A DNA stretch of 64,000 bases, taken from NCBI GenBank assembly GCA_003546025.1, contig QPKB01000009.1, positions 27,171,116 through 27,235,115 of the forward strand, in the 5' to 3' direction. Shown piece by piece: positions 24,670 through 36,500 of the stretch (positions are counted from its first letter, which is position 1; each line of letters opens with the position of its first letter). Made by a program: the position numbers and the translations under genes. The notes beneath the pieces were generated by a model. That model saw only the letters and a program-made list of their open reading frames with translations. It had not been told where the DNA came from and ran no database searches. Source of the stretch: Camphora micrantha (lineage: Eukaryota > Streptophyta > Magnoliopsida > Laurales > Lauraceae).

Positions 24670-27600
24670 CTTCCATAAATCTCGTATGGAAACCTCTACA
24701 GTTGCATCGAGACCAAGCACTTCCCATTTGGCTGTAATGGTAGCAGTTTCCAGACACCGATTCCAAAGGGCCATGACCAAGCGGTTTCCAGATAGAGGAC
24801 CTGCCCATACCTGAAATCACAAGATAGAATATAAGAACACATATCCATAGGAAAAAGAACAAAAAATTCACATTTAAAAAAAATTATAAAAGCTGAAAGC
24901 ACAAGAAATGCACTTAAACCCATTTCAAGGCTTCCCATACAAGTAGCTACATCTTCTCAAGGATACACATCACATGAGTGAGATCAGGTCCTTAATGAGA
25001 AGTGCTTGCTGTGATATTCCTGGCCAAAAGGTCAAGCCAGCCTGCACCTCATGTTAACCACATTTGTACCACATAATAACTGTGACCAGCTTGATGATCT
25101 TACTGACCTGACCTCTTGCCCTGGGTATCCAGTAGATCTGCCTGATAAATGATCCACATCTTGTAGGCACATGCACCCATGAGAATGATTTATATTTGTG
25201 TGAGTAATCATGCATTTCTCATACAACCGACTGCAAGAAAATCCACTCATGCATGAAGACATGAGTCTTTGGAGCGTGTAGTGAAATGAAATTGTAATTT
25301 TACAGGCAAGCTGAACAATTTGTGCTCTATTATGGGTATATTTAACTGACAGTAAGAGGGATAACCTGGCGGCAATCATCAGGTCCTTCAACTGAAACTT
25401 TTCTACCTTGAATGCCAAGAGGGTCTGAAGAAACATGTAACAGTGAGTTCCACCAATAAATTTTAAGTGCATACAAATTGTGTGGAGCAAAAAAGGATAT
25501 CTATTTCTCCAGGTTTATCTGTGATTTTTAAATGGAATTGTAATAACTTGCCTCGCACTACACAGAAACTGAATTATTTTTTTTTAAAAAAAAAAAGGAG
25601 GAAAAAAAAAAATCCCTGCTTCCTTAAAAGGGTAAATTGACAATTTTGTTACTTTTTCTTCTTCGCTTTGTGCCCATGGACCATGGATGTACCATGGCTA
25701 AAAAATTATTCACTTGGATGGTCATAGTTTATTTTCTAAAACATAGGGCAATCATAGTATCAACTTATAGATTAGGTTCTCCAACCAATGTGGCTGTTAG
25801 GCTATGACCCATCCCTGGTAGGGCCGGCCAGATGAATCCATAATCAGAGTTTATGGAGAAGAGAGGTAATAGATGTTGACAACCACGTCCTCTAAGCTTT
25901 TAGAGTAAGTGGTTGTCAACATGGTATCAGATATCAGAGCGGGAGGTCTAGTGTTCGAATCCCCAGGGCCATTGTGCCATCTATTCTCCCACTAAGGGTG
26001 TGATTCCAGTGCAGAGCCCCTCTATTCTCCCATAGGAGAGGGGGGCGCAGTTTGTCACCTTGATATACATTGTTACACCATTCTTTATAAGCTTAAGCTT
26101 TTAGAGTAAGTGGTCATTAACATGGTATCAAAGCAAGAGGTCAAACTGTTTGAATCCCTGGGGCTGTTGTGCCTTGTATTCTCCCACGGAGGGTATGATT
26201 CCCAAGTGAAGCCCCTATATTCTCCCATGGAGGGTGTAATTCCCATAAAGAAGCCTAAACATGCGGGCGGGGCGGGGGGGGGGGGGGGGGGGGGGGGGGG
26301 GTGGGGTGGGGTGTTTTTGGGGTGTGGTGGGTTGTGTTGTGTTGTAACCTTGATATACATTGTTACACCATCTTCCATCAGCTTAAGCTTTGGGTAAGTG
26401 GTCATCAACAATTGACACTATAGTCTAGTTTGAAATCTCTGCATTATGGAAGAAGCACTTCTGTTCAGAAATTTTTGAAAAATCAGAAATGTTTCGCATT
26501 TCTTACAAAACTCAAGAATTAAATGCACTAATAAAGCATAGGCAAAAAATATTGATACATCATTTGTAATTACATTATATACTGTATAACTGTATACATA
26601 ATGTCAGCATATGTTAATATGTGACAGTAGGGAGGTTTAAGAAATTTTATAAGGAGAGCTGCTAATGCCACACCCAAAACTTCTTTTTCCACATCCCTTC
26701 TCTCTACACACCACTTCAGTCAAAAAATTGCCAAATTTTCTCTCTTCACACCCCCTTTTTCCCAAATTACACTAGCCTCTCTCCCTCACCTTCTCTCTAC
26801 ACTCCCCTTCTTCCCCCTCACTCTCACCGCCCCTCTCTCCCCCTCTCCCTCTCTTGCTCTCTCCCTCCCTATCCCTGCCCGCGGCCGCCCTCTCTCCCTC
26901 ACTGCCGGAGGGGGCGGTGGTGGCTGGGGTGGGTGTAGAAAGAAATTGGGTGAGGTGTGAAACCATGAATGGTGTCCTTTTTGGTAATTTCACATGTGGG
27001 TATACTGGTCTTAAAATAAGGGGGTGGAAAAAGAAGTTTTGGGTGTGGCATAAGCAGCTCTCTTTTTATAAGAGGACCGAATTAATTAAATTAATAAAAA
27101 AAGGGAAGTCATGCAAGTTAACACACTATGCTCCAATCTCTCCTGTTCTCATAAACCTTATCAGATAACTTTCAGTTTAAACATGAGTAGGACATCATGC
27201 TTGTACTTGCTGCAAGCTAGACTGATGTCAGCAGACTCAGCACAGAAACAAATCATATCACAACTTAAAGCACATTTTGGGAGTGAGATTTCTGTAGAAA
27301 AAGTGAAGTCTTCTGTGCTTGTGAAAATCCGACCTTTCATGGCAGACATGTCACAGGAAAGCATCAACCAAAATTCTCTTCTTTTTTTTTTTTTTTTTTC
27401 TTTTTTTTTAAATTTTGAAGTCCAAGGGGGAGGGGTTGGATCTTAGATATTTCAATTTTTTTTCCTACAAAAACAATGGGCTGATCTTTGTCCTCTCTCT
27501 TCTCTACTCTTTGTCCACACCAAACAAAAATTAGGGATTACACGATTTTCAAATCCACACCCAACTTAGTCTTAGAAAAAAGTGTGCCTTCCCCAATTGT

Positions 27601-30600
27601 GCCCTAGGGGCAGTATTCTATATGACCTGAACTCTCTTGCTATAGGTTTTCATTTGCAGCTTCCCACAATTCTCGTGAGTCATGAGGCATTTGTAATATC
27701 CCTGAAACCAATATAGGGGATTCAAAGTTATTTTAATGGGTCCATTTATTTTTTGTTATTTTTATTTGTCACTTGAATTTTTATATGAAGGATTCTAAGT
27801 AATAGATTATTTTGTAAGATTATTTTTAATTATTTGAAGTAGGTAGCATCAGTGGTCTAGAATTATTAAGGATTTTAAAGAAATTGGGTAGGACCCATGG
27901 GAACAAAGTTAATAAGAACTAGTCATATGTATAAGTATCGGCACCTGCAATTGGTATTAAAGAATAGAATAGCTTTAAACTTTTAGAGGGAACTCACGAT
28001 TTGTACAAGTGCACACATATCCTGATGGGGTTTGTGGCTTGCGCACACTGCCCAAGGCTTCCTTGGGCTTTGCGCATGACCCTAGGTTTATTTAAAGACT
28101 TAAACCCTTTGAAAACCCTAGTTCTCTCTCTCTCTCTCTCTCTCTCTCCCCTTTGCAACTTCTCCATAAGAAACCCGAACACTAGCCCTATCTTGGAGTC
28201 TAGATCTAGAAGAGATCAAGGGAAAAACAAGGAGGAGGGAGAAACATCAGATCTGAAACTTTGTGGATGACATTCATCTTACCCCAAGTCAATAGAGCAA
28301 CCATAGCATACATTAGGTGAGTAACTATCCATATCTACTTGAGTTCCTTGAGTTTCTCAAACTTTTGAATCCCTAATGCGTGTAGATTCGAAGACACCAA
28401 ATCTGAAATTATGAAAGAATTGGGTTTTATGATAGTTTTGATTTGGAAAAACCCTAATTGAAGGCCAAAAACATTAACTGAACTCCACAAAGTGGAGAAT
28501 ACACCTGGACGAACACCAAGACGGGGATTTTGCATGGGCTGAACTCCATCCTTGGAGTTTCAGCCTTGGTCAAACCCTTATTGAAAGGTTTCAGCCTTGG
28601 CCGATTTCATGTAGGATCTCCATTGTTTGGTGTTGTTTATTACAATCAATCAGATTTGCAATCTATTTATAATCTATGACGAATAAAAATCTTGAAACTG
28701 TAATACCCTGGGTCTTAGTACTGGGGCTGGGGTCGTCATCATCATCATCAAAGCCTTGTCCCAACTATTGGGGAAGGAGTATTTAATTATAAATGTATGA
28801 TTTACTTTAGTGATTTTAGTTATGATATATTGTGATTTTATATAAATATTGAAAATAACATAATTAAATATTAGCGTGGGATCCTTCTTGCATGTTAGGT
28901 GATTTATTTTTGAAGGGTTTTTAAAATTATGCTTATAGGAAATAGAAGGACTCTTAAGCTTTCATATAAGACTACTCCTTGCATTAGATGGACCCAAGAA
29001 TTTGTGTATATAAAGGATTCAACTAATATTAGATCAGGGAGGGAGGTGCACGTTTTATAGTAGGATTAGTAGTGTTGCACGCATCATGAGGGCATTACTT
29101 ATATCTCCAAATCAACAATCCCAAATCTCTCCAACTCTCCATCAACCCTCTCTCCCCCACTTTCCCTCTTTCTGTCTTGCTTACCGTACCTTATAAAACC
29201 CTAGTCTATCATTAGCCTTGAAGGAACTTGAAGGAGAAGGACGGACCAGCTATTACGGGCTTTGTGGATGACTTATTTCTTTCCCAAAATCAATAGCGTA
29301 AGGTGAGTAGAAAATTCTGATCTACTTGTGTATGGTTCTAAATTTCTGTTTTTGCTCTTGTATATCTTTGATTTCTCTATTTTATGATGAAACCTTAAAT
29401 ATAGATGATAATCCAATGGATTTTTCCAAGTTTTGTATACTGGTACATAGGGCTGCCAATCGTGTCATGTTAACGAATTCAGGGTTGCAGGTTAACGAAC
29501 TCGTATTAGAATCACCTCAACTCGTAAACGACCCATTAAATAAGCAAGTCCAAAATTTAAACACGAACACGACCCATTTATTTAATGGGTTACATGAACA
29601 CGACCCATTTATTTAACGGGTTACACGAACTCAACCCGTTAACCCGTTAAATAATTTTGTCCATTTTGGACCATGTCAATTAACACACTCTTTTGCTAAT
29701 GAAAGGAGAGTAAAGGAGTTAGAAAAGGATCTTTTATATGTGGGTTTTAGCGTTTCACTTCATCCTTCTCAAACTTACCAAAATACCCCTCATGCATTTT
29801 ATAATTTATGTCATTTATCATTTGGCGGGTTGTATCGGGTTGTTAATGGGTTACCGGTTTTATTTGTTAACGACCTTCCAATTTGACGGGTTAACGGGTC
29901 CGACCCATTAACAACACAAACTCGTTAAGAGGCCACCCGAACCCATTAATATCGTGTGGGTTCGTGTCATGTCAATGGGTCGTGTGTCGAAATCCCGTTA
30001 ATATCGTGTGGGTTCGTGTCGTGTTAACGGGTCGTGTGGCATTTCGATAGCCAGTGGTCAGTGTGACGTTATCACCGTTGAACAATCTAGTCAATGGGTT
30101 TATGTGGTAATCCCAAATCATGGATCCAGAATTTGAAGATTTACAACTTCATAAAGGCCTGAATTTTTCTATTTTACAACTTCAGTCCCTATCTTTTACA
30201 TCTTAAGTTTCATAAGTACCTGAAAAAGTGCAATCTAGACCCTGATATTTACTATTTTCGCAATTGAACCATTATGCACTATTCACTTGAGTTCCAGAAT
30301 TTTGTAAATTACAAATAAGGATCTGTTTTTCCTTATTATTATATCTGAAACTGCTTTAAGTATTTCTTTAGTTTCTGACTTTCTGAAATTACAAATAAGA
30401 GCTGGTCAATCATTGTTACTATATTTAAGGACTGTTGGAGTTGTTTTCTTTATTTTGTAACTTCGGGAAATTGTATTTAGGATCCTTTTATTTGAGTAAT
30501 TATGATTTGAAACATATTGTGGAATATCATACATGTTATGTATCATTGTTATGTGGGATTTCACATGTATATTCCTATGATAAATTGTGTGATTTGTATA

Positions 30601-33546
30601 TGTATTGGTTGTAATTAATTTGGTAATTGAATATTTTCCTTGAACTTAGAATGCTAGTTATGTAACCGACCCCTCACATGTTGGATGCCAATTTTGATTC
30701 GGATTGGGGCAGATACACATAATGTGAGAAGGGTTGGTTATGGAACTTGCCCATTACTGATGTTGAGGACATGTTGAATGTCAAATTTTGGAGAGATATT
30801 TATTATTTGAATTTGGAAAAAACAAGGAACTAGGATAACTTAGTTTGTTTTGGAGGAACCCTTTGGACACCCCCTAGACCACTAGCACTGTATGGGTTGA
30901 CGTCCCCATACAAATGGCCAATTTCTGAAGGTTTGTTTGTTGACTTTAGTCAGTTTTGGGAAGGAATGATTTTGTGGAACCATTTTGTTAGTTTTGGACG
31001 CAGTGGTCAATTTTGTTTTCAATGGAAGGAATTACTTTGTGATATACATAAAAGAGTTTTCAAGGATTTTTTTTATTTTTATTTTTATATGTGGCAACTT
31101 TGTGGAGCATGAGCTTTGGGCTTGTGTTATCAGGTGGTTAGGAGGTTGTCGTTAGTTTTGACAAGCTTCCAACCCAACCCATGAGTGAGACCTTTGGATG
31201 TTACCTTAAAGTAATTTTAACTAATCAATTGTTTGAATGCACAAATAGATTAGAATATTTATTCACTCGGTTGTATTGATATTTTGTGGATTTTCCCCAA
31301 TCTAGGTAACCAAAACTCAGATACTGAGGAATACCATGAGGATCAAGAGATGGACTTTGAGATGCACACTTGGGCATCGAAGCCACCTAGCTAAAGAGGA
31401 GAACTAGATTTATTAGATTGTTTAGTTTATTTTATTGAATTTTAAAGATGGGGCCAGCTCTCCTAAGCTCAAGCTTAGGATAAGGTAAGCTCAACTGTGT
31501 GGTGGGGCCCACCTGGGGATGGGGGGGTAGGCCCAAAAGTTTAATGGTCAATAGTCCATTCGGATTGATACATAGTCAATCCAACGGTCCGGTAAATTCG
31601 GATCTAACCGAAAGTTGGTGAACATGTGCAATTTAGAGAGGTTATGTGTTTAGTCCAGTTGGATGGACCAAAGGTGGGCCCCACAAGCATGAGCTTACGA
31701 GATTTTATCCTAAGCTTGAGCTTAGGAAAGCCTTGCTCTTTAAAGATAGTGTAGTTATTTTATTTTTATTGGACAATGTTACCTTTACTGATTAGAATTG
31801 GATTTTTTTAATAAAAGTTGGTTTAAGTAGGTAAATGCCTGAATCTTATGTGATTTTGATTTAACCTATGCATGTATATGATACTTATGAGTCATGTTCT
31901 GAAACCCGACAGGGCCCCGGATTTCAAGGCGTGACAGAAACCATGTTTGTTGGTGGATTCTTACATGGCCATAATAGATTTGACGTACATGAATTGGGGT
32001 TAGAAAGGGGATGTCTTGGCCGAACCCTAGAATTCGGACGTTAGTTTCAGCCGAACCCTAGGTTAGGGTTTTGGGCTTGGGCTGAATTCCAATGGTGTAT
32101 TCTACTCATGAAAATACAATGATGTGACAATAGTACGTTCTCCCCCTTTTCATGAGAAAAAAAAAAAAAACTGCTGTATGACTTCACAATTGAATTGTAA
32201 TGTTTAGTGTTTTCTATACAACATGCAGCCTACGATAGAACTATGTATAGCTGGTTCAATTATGTAATTATGTGATGTCCTCATTTACTTGAAATGTGAC
32301 TTTTATGCGTTATGGCATATCAGGTAAGAATTGATCTATATCAAAAAGGGAAGGCTATGTGATTAGCCTCACACAGCGGATACCAATTATGAATTGGATC
32401 GGGGCAGATTAAATCCAAGATAAGTGTGAGGAGCTGATCACAAAAACCAACCCAGTTACGGGAGTTGAGAATGATAGTCAAATCAAATTCTAAATCAGAA
32501 GTGATGAGTAGTTGGACTAGGTGAATGCGGTAACAGTTGGATGACCTATTTTGGGTTAGTAAGACCCTTTCGGACAGCCCTAGACTACTGTATAGGGAGA
32601 CGTCCTTATACAAAGGCAAATATGGGAGATTTAAGGACTTTAAGTCATCTTCTGGAGAGCTTGACTCTTAGGTACCACCTGGTTGACTAAGGACCCTGTA
32701 CGACCCCGACTCTGATTAATCATGCTAGGTTTACATGTTAGATTAGTGGTTGGGTAGTTTTGAGAGCTTTTGGACCCAATTCAATACCTTACAGGATCTC
32801 GTTGTAATTTTGGGAACAGTTTGAGATTTTGATCGGATTCTTGGAAGCATGTCAATATTGGCCAGGTCCCCTCTCTTGTGCAGTTGGGTTTGGCCCCTAG
32901 GCCTAATCCATCTGTAGGCTATTGTTGCCCCCACTCCTTGACCATGAGTGGATTTAACCCCTGGTTCTCTTGGATGGGAACCTTAGACATTAGGATTTGG
33001 TGTAATTTTGGGCCCTTGCCTTAACCCTTTTGGCTTAGGACTCTTGGTAAGCCTTAGACTTTGCATTTGCCCTTTGACACAGTATTTTGGTCAGTCTTGG
33101 ACCTCCTGCCTTTGCCCATGATGTTCAGGTGTAGGACCTTATGTTAATGTTTTTTCATTGCATGTTATGATGTTCGTATTGTCTAATATGCCTGCTAGGA
33201 TAAATGCTTAGTTCAAGGGTATGGTGAAGCGGGACCCTGACAAACTACATCAGAAGCACCAAGCACCTTGTCCTGGACATCCTGAGTCCTACGGTATCAT
33301 TGGGTTGAACGGCATTATGCCTCACATGCAAACCGGCAACCCCAAATCTAGGCTTGATTAGTGTGATCAACCTTACCTGAAATGACTTAGGTGGGAAAGT
33401 ACACATTTATGCCTTCTCGTCCGCTTGACTATGAGTGAGTACTTCTCCCTTGGTATCTGTTCCGCTTGATCTCTTGTTTTGCCTTGCCAGGACCTTGTAA
33501 CCCTAGGAAGCTCGAAAGTGTTTTTTTCTTCTTTTCTTCTTCTTCT

Positions 33547-33584
<38 letters not shown>

Positions 33585-36500
33585 CTTGTGTGTGTGTGTG
33601 TGTGTGGAAGGACGAAAAGACACGCTCTCAACCCCCAAATGAGACGCTCAATGACCCTAAGCAGCTGAGCTACGGCCCGGGACAGGTAAAAGAAAGATGT
33701 TATTGATATGGTCCATTGACTGCAAGACACAAACCTTGGCCTAAGGTGTGTCCATGCTTTTGGAAGTTAAACAGGCAATGATATACAACAGGAGTCATCA
33801 CCAACCAAGAATACACCTATCAGCCAAAACTTAAAAGAAAAAGATATAACAAACTAAGATACAAAAGTCCCATTATTTAACAACAAGAAAAATTGGAAAA
33901 GGTGTTACCTTGGTTTACAGCAATGACTTCCTTATTGCTTAGAATGTCCAATGTTTCAGTAGTCATGTTTCTTACATCACAACCTATCAAAAGAGGAGCC
34001 TGTATAAAAATCAAGTTGAGAATCATTAGAATGATGTAAGAAACATTTGGATAACTAGCTTTCTGTTGAAAATTTGATGGATAAGCACATCCACCATCAA
34101 AGCCAAAAAGGATGATGACATAAATTAATGAAATTCCCAGAAAAGTGTGGGAGCAGATTCTATACAAACATAGGTTTTCTCATACATGTTCTCGTATGAT
34201 AACAGAAAAATTAGTTTTTTAGTTATTTAGGAAGTTGATTTACAGTTTTTCAGTATTTACAAAACAGTCTAGGGAATCGCATGTAATTAAGATCTTAAAG
34301 GGGGTCATTTGCTAAACTCCAAAATATAATAGTATACTATATATACAGGTGGCATCGCCCAGCCTTAGGCAACCCCTCTATACCATTCATTTCCACCAAA
34401 TCAGTTTCTCTCTCTTTAATTTTTCCCCTTTCTTTCTCATGGGTTGTTCTTTTTTTTTTTTTTTTCTTTTCTTTTTTTTTCTTTTCTTTTTTTTTTTTTT
34501 TTTTTTGTAACTTCTCTCTCATAGGGTTTTCTTGAATCTTGATGCGGTACAGAAGGTTAAAAGAGCTCCCTGGCCCACATGATGGACCCAACCATCCAAC
34601 CCAGTCCTATGGATTTGGCCCACAGGCCCAATTGGCTGAGAAGCTACTGTGGCATTCTAATTATATCTTAAGTCTAATTCGAGAATTATTTCTTGTTTAG
34701 GGAATTATTTCTTGTTTTGTTATTTAATTAGAATGTGTAGCTTTCTCATTTAGAACTCCTAATACACTATATATAGAGAGGAGCCTTCATTGTATTAGAC
34801 ATGCTTACTTTCAATCAATTTCTCAGTTACTCTCGTGAGTTTTATGGGTTGTTTTATGGTTTTGCTTGTGCCCTAGTGGTTGGAATCCATCTTGGATTTG
34901 ATCAATCTCTCGGGAGATTGATCTAATGCATCCCATCTACTTCTAAATGGTGAATAAGACTACATGAAGACTGCAAGACACGCAAAGCAAATGAAGATCG
35001 CAAGAACATTCTGAAGTTTGTGCAATTGATTTTCGATCCTGGAGGACCCTTCCCGAACTTGTGGTTGGATTCTCTTCCATATTATCAAGGAGTCAACTCG
35101 CCGAAGTCGAGTTTTTTTCAAGCGGGGGAGAATTGATCCAGGTCAGACAATAGGTTGGCCAACCAATTAGGCCCAACCCATAGACCCAATGAGACATCCA
35201 TTTATTTAGGACTATTATTAAAAAAAATATTTGTTTAGAATTAATATTAGTATATTTCTAATTTTAGGCATTATTCAAGTATTAGGAAATATTGCTGCTT
35301 AGGGATTAAGCCAACTCCTCTATGTAAGGATGTTTGGCCTCATTGTAATGCAGTGCTTATTTTTATCAATTAAAAGTTTTCTTTGAGATTTATCTCGTAT
35401 GGTTATGGTGTTCTCTCTTCTCGAGAGGGTGCCCTAGTGACTGAATCAATCCTTGGGGAGATTGATCTATCTTCCATCACGGATCCAGGCTGCGCCAAAT
35501 GGTGGTCAGCTTCAACTAATATAGTGTTCAACCAAAATAATAATAAAATAAGACATGCACCCTAAGGTTGAAGTAATAATAAAAAATGAAATACACCCTA
35601 AGGTTGAAGTACATCACCTTCATCAAAGCCCAAATACTGAAATGTCCACGGTACTCCTGGTAGCTCATACCTTCATTGCCAACCTCTAACATGTCTGGGT
35701 CTACATGTGAAGTTTTATGAGATATATTAGCATGTAATTGAAAAACCTAGATAGAAAATTTAAGGATGCATTTGGATTAAACAAATCCTGAGCAGTTGAA
35801 ATATTTTGATGGAACAGATGTTTATCATGTCTCTTTTGTATATTAGGACTTGTCCTTTTCTGCCTTTTCCACAGACCCCAAAATTTTGGCAACACAGGTC
35901 ATGATATTGATTTGGGAAGTGCAGAAAACAAACCAAACTTATGAGATTATGATTTCTATTTCACCTGACCAATTAACCAACCAACAAAACTACTTGTTAC
36001 AAATAACATCTTGTTGTTGCATCGAAACATGTAAATGTTGACTAATCTGACTAACGGTGAACTTGGTAAAATGAAATGGTTGAGTAATTGAAAAATGAGA
36101 TTATTCAGGAATACACATTGAATGCTGAGATTACGCATTGAATTTCCGGTAGTAGATCCATAATCCAAAAAGTGTTTATGATTGTTCCAGAAGAAATGAA
36201 ACAAAAGATACAGTAGAACTAGGACAGTTATAGTATGAGGTCTACCCAATGCTAGCTGCAGAGGTGCATAATAGATCGACATAAACATAATGAGCTGTCC
36301 CGTAAGGCCAAAACCCAATGGAACATTAAATAATCCATACATTCAAAATATTTTAACTGGCTGCAGTTTGAGATCTATCCATATATACTGTCTCCAATAG
36401 TCATTAAAGTTACTTAAGATCTATTAGGCACAAAACTCAAATCCTTACAACATGTATTACATTATTACCATTCCATCCACCAGGTCCAGCAAATGCTGCC

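Larger units (their letters stand above)
28699..31936 (+). mobile_element. Long solo LTR A (3.2 kb) with GAAAC duplication
   Basis: It begins TGTAATACCCTGGGTC and ends CGGATTTCAAGGCGTGACA, with the 5-bp duplication GAAAC on both sides (28694-28698, 31937-31941). There is no polyprotein, primer site or internal repeat pair, so a solo LTR of a long-LTR (possibly Ty3/gypsy chromovirus) family is the simplest reading. It contains a nested RTE tail, a hAT-type MITE and a Mutator-like MITE. AGGTGAGTAG at about 29,300 is a good splice-donor consensus, and TCTAGGTAACC near 31,300 is acceptor-like. Confidence 0.8.
27692..33242 (+). mobile_element. Long-LTR element G (split by element A)
   Basis: It starts TGTAATATCCC, continues through a (CT)n-containing leader and a donor-like TTAGGTGAGTAAC at 28,313-28,325, and is interrupted at 28,694-28,698 by element A. 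It resumes at 31,942 with text parallel to the other members (GGATACCAATTATGAATTGG, GGGGCAGATTAAATCC, AGACGTCC(C)ATACAAA). The proposed end GGGACCCTGACA at 33,242 is uncertain; related sequence may run to about 33,500. No target duplication was established. Uninterrupted length would be about 2.3 kb. Confidence 0.5.

Noticed and set aside
25890..25960. tRNA-like TTCGAATCCCC at the SMART-like array
   Set aside because: It lies right after the primer-binding site of a miniature LTR element and is not part of a foldable tRNA.
26085..26411. Open frames rich in Gly (+) or Pro (-) across the G run
   Set aside because: Composition is dictated by the homopolymer and simple repeats inside a SMART-like element; no protein family is visible.
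27687..33316. GGCATT as a target duplication for element G
   Set aside because: The right copy lies 68 bp past the best LTR end and the inferred end would not be CA; chance similarity is likely.
33429..33730. Lys-rich and Phe-rich frames at 33.4-33.7 kb
   Set aside because: Artefacts of the T run and (TG)n microsatellite.
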